From Rhodospirillales bacterium (lineage in GTDB: Bacteria; Pseudomonadota; Alphaproteobacteria; Rhodospirillales; JADHTD01), in NCBI GenBank assembly GCA_016776525.1, contig JADHTD010000047.1:1-12900 (forward strand): 12,900 nucleotides of DNA, written 5' to 3'. This document shows, piece by piece, positions 6,902 to 12,900 of the stretch (positions are counted from its first letter, which is position 1; every line of letters starts with the position of its first letter). The position numbers and the translations under genes are program-made. Below the pieces are notes generated by a model. That model was not told the origin of the DNA. It did not search any database and saw nothing but the letters and a program-made list of their open reading frames with translations.

Positions 6902-7060
6902 ATGTGGAAAAAATTGACCTCCAACAATATCCTGCTGCTGGTCTCCCTGGCCCTGCCGCTGATCATGTATGTCTTCGCCGAGGGCGGCAACATGACAGCC
7001 GCCACCGTCCTACTGGCGGCGTACACCTTAATCATGGCCGTTGTCGTATTGAAAAAATAA
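6902..7060 (+). CDS. 52-aa membrane protein, likely partner of the upstream permease
   Basis: This ORF begins 3 nt after the permease stop codon and has a Shine-Dalgarno GGAG (6890-6893) inside the permease's last codons. The protein is very hydrophobic, with two predicted helices (about residues 9-26, ILLLVSLALPLIMYVFA, and 31-50, MTAATVLLAAYTLIMAVVVL). They are joined by a short EGGN turn, with Lys at both ends (MWKK... and ...LKK), which predicts both termini in the cytoplasm. Translational coupling to the permease is likely. I do not recognise a family. It could be a small accessory or stabilising subunit of the transporter; that is inference from position and topology. Confidence 0.7.
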   Translation: MWKKLTSNNILLLVSLALPLIMYVFAEGGNMTAATVLLAAYTLIMAVVVLKK

Positions 7061-7073
7061 CCGCTCGTTCACT

Positions 7074-7136
7074 GGGGGGTTCGCCTGCAAGCCCCCCTGG
7101 CGGGGATGGCGACAATTATCCGCCAAACATTTTTTT
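7074..7136 (+). terminator. Terminator region of the permease operon, overlapping the convergent gene's 3' end
   Basis: There are two consecutive hairpins. GGGGGG (7074-7079) / CCCCCC (7092-7097) can extend by a T-A and a T-G pair. TGGCGG (7098-7103) / CCGCCA (7120-7125) is followed after AACA by seven T (7130-7136). The second hairpin with its T-run looks like the functional plus-strand terminator. It lies over the last codons of the minus-strand SRPBCC gene. Confidence 0.6.
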
Positions 7137-7523
7137 AAGGTCTTCAAGCCAACCCTGATACAGCCCCTGGGATAGTTTCAGGAAATCGGCAGCCGGGAAG
7201 TTGCCGTCGAAATCGCTTTCCCAGACGACTTTCGTCTTCTTGCCGACTTTGATGAGGCGGACCGTCGCTTTGTAATCGGCCACCGGGATGGGGCTGTCCT
7301 CCATGGCATAGGAATAGTCGAATTCCCCATCGCCGACATGCTCCAACCGTTCAACGATGGAACTGCCACCGACCAATTGCAGCCTGCGCTGGGCGCCGCC
7401 ATCTTCCAGTTCGCTCGATTCGACCGCCGGGTGCCAGTCAGGCAAAGCCTTGAAATGACCTATCAACTCCCAGACCTTTTCCGGTTCGATGTCGAGTAAG
7501 GTGTTTAGTTCGACCTTTGACAT
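7116..7523 (-). CDS. SRPBCC (START-like, MxaD/polyketide-cyclase type) family protein
   Basis: This 135-aa protein is a complete single SRPBCC helix-grip domain, a fold that holds hydrophobic ligands. It opens with the strand SKVELNTLLDIEPEKVWELIG and the helix FKALPDWHPAVESSEL. The middle has alternating strands (RRLQLVGGSSIVERLEHV, FDYSYAMEDSPIPVADYKATVRLIKV, KTKVVWESDFDG). It closes with the long amphipathic helix AADFLKLSQGLYQGWLEDLKKMF. The P-W-H-P and ERL motifs are typical of the MxaD/Bet v1-like group. The ligand is unknown. The strong Shine-Dalgarno GGGAGGAAG sits just before the ATG on the minus strand. It is transcribed alone, convergent with the permease operon and divergent from the kinase. 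Confidence 0.85.
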   Translation of the reverse strand: MSKVELNTLLDIEPEKVWELIGHFKALPDWHPAVESSELEDGGAQRRLQLVGGSSIVERLEHVGDGEFDYSYAMEDSPIPVADYKATVRLIKVGKKTKVVWESDFDGNFPAADFLKLSQGLYQGWLEDLKKMFGG

Positions 7524-7742
7524 GGCTTCCTCCCTCAGGCGCCGTCTTGTTGATCTTTAGGGTACCTCAAAAGTGTGTCCCGGCAAAGAGTTGGAGGGGT
7601 CGGGGCCGGGCTCCAAAAAAGAACGATGTCCGGTTCGTTCGTACCGGACGCCGCCAGGATGGGACTATAGGTTAAGCCGTTATGGTTCTCCGCAAATAGA
7701 GGGCTTCTGCCTGCCGGATTGCTGAGATTTTTCAAGCATTCT

Positions 7743-7762
7743 GGGTAGGCCCGCGCCTACCC
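7743..7762. repeat. Perfect 8-bp stem-loop
   Basis: GGGTAGGC (7743-7750) / GCCTACCC (7755-7762) with a CCGC loop. Neither strand has a T-run after it, so it is not an obvious intrinsic terminator. It could be a protein-binding palindrome or an RNA hairpin in a transcript leader of either divergent gene. Confidence 0.5.
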
Positions 7763-7874
7763 GGGGCTTTAGTTTGCGCAAAAAAATCGATAAAGAACGA
7801 AAAAACCGGTTTAAAAATATTCAATAATTCTTACATAACCCTTTGGGATAGGCAACCGGAGGGGAGAGACGTTA

Positions 7875-7962
7875 ACGCGCAGGTAACTGCCCGCGTAAAT
7901 TCGGGGATGTCCGGCACAGCGCACCGGGGGAGAACCCGGTAGGAATTTAACATTCCGCTGCC
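7875..7962 (+). ncRNA. Predicted structured 5' leader RNA: hairpin plus three-way junction
   Basis: The first hairpin, 7875-7896, has ACGC-GCAG and CTGC-GCGT arms, a GTAA (GNRA) loop and a CC bulge. Then comes a compact three-way junction. P1 is GGCA[CA]GC (7913-7920) / GCTGCC (7957-7962). P2 is ACCGGG (7923-7928) / CCCGGT (7935-7940) with loop GGAGAA. P3 is GGAAT (7942-7946) / ATTCC (7952-7956) with loop TTAAC. Only a GC dinucleotide and one A are unpaired between the helices. It lies about 100 nt before the hybrid-kinase start, so it may be a riboregulator or translation-control element. I checked it by eye against common riboswitch classes and found no match. The structure is inferred from base pairing alone. 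Confidence 0.35.
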
Positions 7963-8064
7963 GTTTTATGGCTGTACCGGGCGATGAGCCTCCTCTTTTG
8001 CGGCTGTAAACCAGACATCAAGGCTCTTCTGCATTGTTCCGCCGTTAACCCATCAACAATAAGA

Positions 8065-11000
8065 ATGACCGCCAACGCGCCCATTATCAGAATCCTCTAT
8101 ATCGAAGATGACCCGATTCTCCATGAATTGTTCCAGAGCGTTCTGGAAGAGACGGACTATCTTACCGTAACCGCGGCGACTGGCCGGGAAGGCCTGAACC
8201 GGCATGCTGAACAGCCTTTCGACGTGGTGGTGGTTGATTACCTGCTGCCCGATATGACCGGCTTCGACGTTGCCGGTGAATTATTGGCCGCAAACCCGGA
8301 CCTGCCGGTCGTCATGGTAACCGGCGAAGGAAGCGAAAGCATTGCCGCCCGGGCCCTCGACATGGGCGTATCCAATTACCTGATCAAAGGCGAACAGGCC
8401 GTCTATACGGAACTGCTGCCCAGCATTATCGCCCGGCTTCTCAAGCGGGCCGATGAAAGACGCCTCCGGTTGCAGGCCGAACAGGCGGTGCGCGACAGCG
8501 AAGCCCGCATGCGGGCCTTTACGGACCATGCCGACGAAGCCATCTACCTGAAAGACCTGCAGGGCCGCTACACCTTTACCAATAAAAATTTCGAGGAATA
8601 TTACGGTCCTAAGTCCGAGGAAGTCTTGGGCCGGCAGGTTTCGGACATCTTCCCCGAAGACGTTGCGGCGGCGGTTGCCGAACATGAAGCCGAGGTTATC
8701 AAAACAAAAAAATCCAGCGCCATCGACCTTGACGTAACGGTGGCTGATGGGTCGGTGCGCCGTATCCTGGTCCGTAAATTTCCGGTTTTCGACGATGATG
8801 GCACGATAACGGCCCTGGGCGGCTACAACATCGATATTACCGACCACCGCAAGGCCGAGGAAGTGGCTCGCCGGGCCCATGAACGGCTGACCGACGCCGT
8901 CAACAGCATCACCGCGGGATTTGCGCTCTATGATGAAAATAAACGACTGGTTCTCTTTAACGAAGGCTTTGCTTCCATCTATGAAGAAATGCGGGACCAA
9001 TTCAAACCCGGTGTCCATTTTGACGATTTGATCAGCCGGTACTACGATATCGATCACGAAAACAACCAGGACATGACCAAGGAAGAATGGCTTCGATGGC
9101 GCCGGGAGGCTTTCGAAAAGGGACATTCCGACCGTGAACGGCATCTCAGGAACGGAACCTGGCTACTCAGCAGCGATACCGTAACCGACCGGGGCGAGGT
9201 GGTCAGTATCCGCACCGACATTACCGACCTCAAGAACCGGGAACAGCAAGCCCGGGATAACGAGGAATACCTCAACGCCGTTGTTTCCAACGCGGCGGAA
9301 GGCATCATCACCATCGACGGCCGGGGCGTCATTGAGACTTTCAATCCGGCGGCGGAAAAAATCTTCGGATACCAGGCCGCGGAAATGGTCGGTGAGAACG
9401 TCTCCCTGTTGCTTCCCGAAGGCGAACGCCATCAGCATGACGGTTACCTCAAGGAATCCGGCCTGCATGCCCCGCGGATCATCAACCAGTCCCGCGACCT
9501 GTTCGGCAGGCGCAAGGACGGCTCCCTTTTCCCTCTGGAACTGAATGTCTCGCCGATGACCGTCAAAGGCCGTCGGGGCTTTGTCGGCTTCATGCACGAT
9601 ATTTCCGAACGCAAGAAATTCGAACAGGATTTAAAGGCCAGTGAGGACCGTCTCAGCACCAGCCAGTCCTTCGCCAACATCGGCACCTGGGACTGGAATA
9701 TCGTGACCGGCGACCTGCACTGGTCGGAACGGATCGGGCCGTTGTTCGGGTATGAACTGGGCGAACTGGAAACCAGTTACGAGAACTTCCTCGCCGCCGT
9801 CCACCCGGACGACCGGGATGATGTGATGGCGGCCGTCAACGCCTGCGTCGAAGACGGCGCCGATTACGATATCGAACACCGGGTCGTCTGGCCTGACGGC
9901 AGCGTCCGCTGGCTGCATGAACGGGGTGATGCGGTCCGCGATGATAACGGCAAAGCCCTGCGCATGCTGGGGGTCGTCCAGGACATCTCTCAGATCAAGA
10001 AGACCCGGGAAGCGCTGGCTGAAAGCGAAGAACATCTGCGCCAACTGACCAATTCACTGCCGGTATTCATTGCCCGTTTGGATCAGGACCGCCGGTACCG
10101 GTATGTAAACGATGAATACCTGCGTTGGTCGAATTTAAGCGAAGAAGACATCCTTGGGAAAACCGTTAGGGATCTTTTCGGACAAGAGGTTTCAGACTCA
10201 ATCCTCTGCTATTTCAATCAAGTGATGGGCGGGGAAAAAGTAACGTTTGAAACGGAAATCCTCGATCATGAGGGTCACGTCAATACCATCCAGGTGAGTT
10301 ACGTTCCCTATTCCGAAGGCAATGAAATTGTCGGCCATTACGCCCTGGCAACGGATATTACCGAGCATAAAAACCATGAAAACGCTTTGCGGGAAGCGGA
10401 AGAGAGGTTCCGCAATTTTGCCCAGGCCGGGGCCGACCGTTTCTGGGAAACGGATGGTCAATTCCGCTATACGTTTGTTTCGGACATAAACGGCGGCTTG
10501 ATTGTGCCCAGCGAAAAATTTATCGGCCGGTCTCCCTGGGACGTGGAAGGCCATCAGGTCGCTGAGGACGCCAAGGAATTGCTGTACGACACCTTCATCA
10601 AACGGCAAGCCTTCCGTGATTGCACCTACAGGCGGACCCTTGATGACGGAACTGATATGTATGTCAGCCTGTCCGGTCTTCCCAGGTATGACGATAACGG
10701 CACTTTCCTCGGATACCGGGGGATGTTTTCCGATAAAACCGCCGAGATACAGGCCCGGGAGGAAGCCGTCAGTGTCCAGGAACGCTTCTTCGATGCCCTT
10801 GATAATCTTAATGCCGGGGTGATCCTGTGGGATCAGGAAAACCGGTTCGTCAACTGCAACTCCTTTTTCCGCCACATTCAGAAAAACACTGCTCAGTATT
10901 TGGCGCCGGGCATCCACTTTGAGGATTACATCCGGCAGGCTGCCGCTGCCGGTCATATTTTACCGGCCAAGGGCCGCATCGATGATTGGGTGGCAGAACG

Positions 11001-12339
11001 GATAGCCGAACTTAACGAGGATTATTCCAGCCGGGAGATTCATCTGGCTGATGGCCGCTGGTTCCGCGTCAACAAACAGCGGTTGGATGACGGCAGCATC
11101 CTGGCCTTCCATGTTGACATTAGTGATATGCAGGAACGCGAAGAAGCCTTCCAGCAGGCCAAGGTTGAGGCCGATGCCGCCAATAAGGCCAAATCGGAAT
11201 TCCTCTCCAACATGAGCCACGAACTGCGGACTCCGATGAATGCCATTCTCGGTTTCGGCCAGATGCTCGAATACAATCCGAAGGAGCCCCTGACCGAGGC
11301 CCAGAAAGGCTGTGTCGAACATATTCTCAAGGGCGGCGAGCATCTGCTCGACCTGATCAATGAAATCCTCGACCTGGCGAAGATCGAAGCCGGCCAGATC
11401 AACCTGTCCCTGGAACGGGTAAGGCCGCAATCGGTTTTGCTGGATTGCCTGACCCTGGTCCAGGATATGGCCGAAAAACGCAACATCAGCATTGATGTCG
11501 ATGATGCCATCAAAGGCTTGCCGGAAATCTGGACCGACCATACCCGCTTCAAGCAAGTTCTTCTCAACCTTCTGTCGAACGCCGTTAAATATAATAAAAA
11601 AGGCGGCAGCATCCGGCTCTCGGCGCAACCGGCGGCGGACGGCTTGCAACGTTTCCTGGTCACCGATACCGGCCGCGGCATCCCCCAGGAACGGATCGCT
11701 GAACTGTTCCAGCCGTTTGCCCGCCTGGTTGGCGAACATGATGCCATCGAAGGCACCGGCATCGGCCTGGCCATCACTCGGGAACTTGTCGAAAAAATGA
11801 ACGGCCGCATCGGCGTCGAGAGCGAAGTCGGCAGCGGCAGCACTTTCTGGTTTGACTTGCCTTTGGCCGAACAGGTGGCGGACGCCCTGTCTGGGGCCTC
11901 CGGCGTACAGCCGGGTGACGACGAAAAGGGCCTGGCATCCGGGGGCACGGGAACGCTGCTCTACATCGAAGATAATCCCGACAACCTGAAATTGATGGAG
12001 ATGATCCTGTCCCGCGTTAAAGGACTGGCTATGATCTCGGCACACAATGCCGAATTAGGCTTGGAACTGGCGGAAAGCCGTAAACCGGACCTCATCATTA
12101 TGGATATCGGGTTGCCTGGTATGTCTGGAATTGAAGCCCTGCAGCGCCTGAAATCCATGCAATCGACATCCCATATTCCGGTCATCGCCTTGAGCGCCAA
12201 TGCCATGCCGAAGGACATCGAAAAAGGCCTGGAAGCCGGTTTCCGGGAATATCTGACGAAACCGATCAATGTCCGCAAAACACTGGACGTTATCGAAAGG
12301 ACGCTGCAAGAAAACGGGTCGGCGTCTTTGCCGAACTAG
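8065..12339 (+). CDS. Hybrid sensor histidine kinase, REC-PAS x7-HisKA-HATPase-REC
   Basis: This 1,424-aa protein has no membrane segment or signal peptide, so it should be cytoplasmic. Domains in order: receiver 1 (about 8-125; acidic Glu14/Asp15/Asp16, phospho-acceptor Asp58, Thr86, Lys108); PAS1 (147-260); PAS2, PAS_7-like (272-392); PAS3, FixL-like (~405-525); PAS4, PAS_3-like with WDWN and HPDDR (528-646); PAS5 (655-772); PAS6 (781-897); PAS7, PAS_7-like (906-1030); HisKA with His1052 in SHELRTP; HATPase with N-box Asn1172, DTGRGIP at 1201 and GTGIGL at 1230; and receiver 2 (Asp1347, Lys1399 in YLTKP). All phosphotransfer residues are intact, so phosphorelay from His1052 to Asp1347 is expected. 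PAS3 keeps HDGYL with His458 and Arg477, matching the FixL heme ligand and oxygen-contact Arg. ATG 8065 is chosen because REC domains start about 8 residues in; its Shine-Dalgarno is poor, and ATG 7984 in the same frame is the alternative (1,451 aa). No cognate regulator gene is adjacent. Confidence 0.93.
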   Translation: MTANAPIIRILYIEDDPILHELFQSVLEETDYLTVTAATGREGLNRHAEQPFDVVVVDYLLPDMTGFDVAGELLAANPDLPVVMVTGEGSESIAARALDMGVSNYLIKGEQAVYTELLPSIIARLLKRADERRLRLQAEQAVRDSEARMRAFTDHADEAIYLKDLQGRYTFTNKNFEEYYGPKSEEVLGRQVSDIFPEDVAAAVAEHEAEVIKTKKSSAIDLDVTVADGSVRRILVRKFPVFDDDGTITALGGYNIDITDHRKAEEVARRAHERLTDAVNSITAGFALYDENKRLVLFNEGFASIYEEMRDQFKPGVHFDDLISRYYDIDHENNQDMTKEEWLRWRREAFEKGHSDRERHLRNGTWLLSSDTVTDRGEVVSIRTDITDLKNREQQARDNEEYLNAVVSNAAEGIITIDGRGVIETFNPAAEKIFGYQAAEMVGENVSLLLPEGERHQHDGYLKESGLHAPRIINQSRDLFGRRKDGSLFPLELNVSPMTVKGRRGFVGFMHDISERKKFEQDLKASEDRLSTSQSFANIGTWDWNIVTGDLHWSERIGPLFGYELGELETSYENFLAAVHPDDRDDVMAAVNACVEDGADYDIEHRVVWPDGSVRWLHERGDAVRDDNGKALRMLGVVQDISQIKKTREALAESEEHLRQLTNSLPVFIARLDQDRRYRYVNDEYLRWSNLSEEDILGKTVRDLFGQEVSDSILCYFNQVMGGEKVTFETEILDHEGHVNTIQVSYVPYSEGNEIVGHYALATDITEHKNHENALREAEERFRNFAQAGADRFWETDGQFRYTFVSDINGGLIVPSEKFIGRSPWDVEGHQVAEDAKELLYDTFIKRQAFRDCTYRRTLDDGTDMYVSLSGLPRYDDNGTFLGYRGMFSDKTAEIQAREEAVSVQERFFDALDNLNAGVILWDQENRFVNCNSFFRHIQKNTAQYLAPGIHFEDYIRQAAAAGHILPAKGRIDDWVAERIAELNEDYSSREIHLADGRWFRVNKQRLDDGSILAFHVDISDMQEREEAFQQAKVEADAANKAKSEFLSNMSHELRTPMNAILGFGQMLEYNPKEPLTEAQKGCVEHILKGGEHLLDLINEILDLAKIEAGQINLSLERVRPQSVLLDCLTLVQDMAEKRNISIDVDDAIKGLPEIWTDHTRFKQVLLNLLSNAVKYNKKGGSIRLSAQPAADGLQRFLVTDTGRGIPQERIAELFQPFARLVGEHDAIEGTGIGLAITRELVEKMNGRIGVESEVGSGSTFWFDLPLAEQVADALSGASGVQPGDDEKGLASGGTGTLLYIEDNPDNLKLMEMILSRVKGLAMISAHNAELGLELAESRKPDLIIMDIGLPGMSGIEALQRLKSMQSTSHIPVIALSANAMPKDIEKGLEAGFREYLTKPINVRKTLDVIERTLQENGSASLPN

Positions 12340-12349
12340 GCGAAGAAAA

Positions 12350-12426
12350 TGGTGATCCCGGCAGGATTCGAACCTGCGACCCCTTGATTAGGAATCAAGT
12401 GCTCTATCCGACTGAGCTACGGGACC
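12350..12426 (-). tRNA. tRNA-Arg (anticodon CCT)
   Basis: On the minus strand it reads from the acceptor GGTCCCG (12426 down to 12420) to CGGGATC, A73 and an encoded CCA (12352-12350). The acceptor stem has one G-U pair. The anticodon arm is CTTGA-TTCCTAA-TCAAG, giving anticodon CCT, which reads AGG. The variable loop is 5 nt, and the T arm is GCAGG-TTCGAAT-CCTGC. All canonical elements are present. It is convergent with the kinase gene, 10 bp from its stop codon, and no terminator separates them. Confidence 0.97.
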
Positions 12427-12444
12427 ATGTCGGCCATCCGCCCC

Positions 12445-12473
12445 TTTTTAGGGTTGGACCGGGGCAGCGTCAA
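12445..12473 (-). promoter_or_regulatory. Promoter of tRNA-Arg(CCT)
   Basis: On the minus strand: TTGACG (12473-12468), 17-nt spacer, TAAAAA (12450-12445), then a GC-rich stretch GGGGCGG. The predicted start is near 12438, about 12 nt ahead of the mature tRNA. A GC-rich discriminator after the -10 is typical of stringently controlled stable-RNA promoters. Confidence 0.6.
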
Positions 12474-12479
12474 TCGTTG

Positions 12480-12501
12480 GGCCTGTCATTCAGGTTTTTT
12501 T
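12480..12501 (+). terminator. Weak intrinsic terminator candidate upstream of znuA
   Basis: GGCCTG (12480-12485) / CAGGTT (12491-12496), with two G-U pairs at the base, and a TCATT loop, followed by seven T (12495-12501). It would stop kinase read-through before znuA. The stem is short, so support is modest. Confidence 0.35.
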
Positions 12502-12551
12502 GATCGATTAAATCAATCTTGCCAAACCGCCTGCCCGGGCTTGCCAACTGA

Positions 12552-12568
12552 ATGTTATAATATAACAT
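12552..12568 (+). promoter_or_regulatory. Zur box overlapping the znuA -10 element
   Basis: ATGTTATAATATAACAT is a perfect 17-bp palindrome that matches, from memory, the core of the proteobacterial Zur consensus (GTTATANTATAAC). TATAAT (12556-12561) lies inside it, so zinc-loaded Zur would block RNA polymerase directly. It sits about 87 nt before the znuA start. No good -35 is visible at the right distance. Confidence 0.85.
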
Positions 12569-12654
12569 ATGCGCCGCTTGCCTGCCCGGCCTTATGCCGT
12601 CGGCGGGCTTTGGCATACCCTCTGGGGTCCGCTATAGGACAAGGATTAACGGCA

Positions 12655-12900
12655 TTGAAACGAAGTCTCCTTTTCGCGGTATTCCTGATGTCTGTGCAGC
12701 CGGTTATGGCGCAGGACGACATCTCCGTGGTTGCCAGCATCCGCCCGCTGCATTCCCTGGTGGCCGCTGTCATGCAGGGGGGCAATAGCCCGCATCTGCT
12801 GGTTGCCGGCGGCTCGCCCCATGCCAAATCCCTGCGCCCGTCGCAAGCCAAGCGGTTAAGCCGGGCGGATGTGGTTTTTTGGATCGGCGGCGGCCTGGAA
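12655..12900 (+). CDS. znuA: Zinc ABC transporter periplasmic substrate-binding protein ZnuA, N-terminal part (cut by window)
   Basis: The first 82 codons are present; the gene continues beyond the window. Residues 1-19 form a Sec signal peptide (MKRSLLFAVFLMSVQPVMA), with predicted cleavage before QDD. The mature part begins with the cluster A-I zinc-binding protein pattern: VVASIRPLHSLVAAVM, LLVAGGSPHAKSLRPSQA, then ADVVFWIGGGLE. His56 in the SPH motif is the expected first zinc ligand of this family. The start is TTG at 12655, supported by Shine-Dalgarno AAGGA (12641-12645) and by the signal peptide; the in-frame ATG at 12688 would destroy it. ZnuA delivers Zn2+ to the ZnuBC permease. A Zur-box palindrome upstream supports zinc repression. 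znuB, znuC and zur are not in view. Confidence 0.93.
   Translation, partial: MKRSLLFAVFLMSVQPVMAQDDISVVASIRPLHSLVAAVMQGGNSPHLLVAGGSPHAKSLRPSQAKRLSRADVVFWIGGGLE

Larger units (their letters stand above)
7524..8064. other. Divergent intergenic region between SRPBCC and hybrid kinase genes
   Basis: These 541 bases hold no gene I can support. The contents are a strong stem-loop at 7743-7762, an AT-rich patch (about 7775-7845) where the kinase promoter would be expected, the predicted structured leader at 7875-7962, and a 13-codon ORF at 7968-8009 (no Shine-Dalgarno). The kinase frame is open back to an ATG at 7984, but residues encoded there (CGCKPDIKALLHCS...) do not look like the start of a receiver domain, so they are treated as leader. 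Confidence 0.6.

Noticed and set aside
7535..7735. 66-aa minus-strand TTG ORF upstream of the SRPBCC gene
   Set aside because: No Shine-Dalgarno, no recognisable domain, and biased low-complexity Pro/Thr content; probably non-coding.
7875..7962. Assignment of the leader RNA to a known riboswitch (cobalamin, c-di-GMP, glycine, TPP)
   Set aside because: None of the conserved boxes of those classes that I know is present; it is listed only as an unassigned structured RNA.
12500..12516. FNR/FixK-like site TTGAT...ATCAA upstream of znuA
   Set aside because: The half-sites are separated by 7 nt instead of 4, so it does not fit the FNR/FixK box.
12555..12851. 98-aa minus-strand ORF opposite znuA
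   Set aside because: It lies antisense to a well-supported znuA with signal peptide and zinc-ligand motif.
1..12900. CRISPR arrays, insertion sequences, prophage or toxin-antitoxin genes
   Set aside because: No regularly spaced repeats, transposase motifs, terminal repeats or toxin-antitoxin pairs were seen on either strand.

Overview
The window looks like a chromosomal stretch of a free-living, motile alphaproteobacterium, probably Rhodospirillales-like. The pheT product has typical alphaproteobacterial motifs, a PAS_5-type protein is present, signalling genes are dense, and moderately GC-rich coding DNA alternates with AT-rich intergenic DNA. This placement comes from reading protein motifs, not from a database search. 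There are ten protein genes (two cut by the window edges), one tRNA gene and several regulatory sites.

Layout. (1) 1-581 is the 3' end of pheT. (2) After an AT-rich gap, 1021-2839 holds two overlapping genes: a soluble Aer/CetB-type PAS protein, and a chemoreceptor that has a membrane hairpin, a HAMP-like region and the MCP signalling domain but no periplasmic sensor. Together they look like a bipartite energy-taxis receptor and end at a strong intrinsic terminator. (3) 3115-4043 holds a PAS_5-type protein and a small C-terminally anchored membrane protein, preceded by a perfect 19-bp palindrome beside a TATAAT box. (4) 4196-5074 is a PuuE-like polysaccharide-deacetylase-fold hydrolase. (5) 5327-7060 is a lactate-permease-family transporter followed after 3 nt by a 52-aa membrane protein. 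(6) On the minus strand, 7116-7523 encodes an SRPBCC-fold protein. (7) A 541-nt gap contains a compact predicted three-way-junction RNA just upstream of (8) a 1,424-aa cytoplasmic hybrid histidine kinase, REC-PAS x7-HisKA-HATPase-REC, at 8065-12339. Its third PAS domain carries FixL-like heme-pocket residues. (9) tRNA-Arg(CCT) lies convergently 10 bp after the kinase and has a good promoter. (10) A Zur-box-like palindrome precedes znuA, which starts at TTG and runs off the right edge.

How it fits together. The common theme is intracellular sensing of energy or redox state: a split Aer-like receptor, a PAS_5 protein and a multi-PAS kinase with a possible heme site. Carboxylate uptake and zinc uptake genes sit alongside. 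Links between these separate transcription units are inference only. The most notable items are the split receptor, the possible heme PAS in the kinase, the structured leader upstream of it, and the unlisted 52-aa membrane protein.
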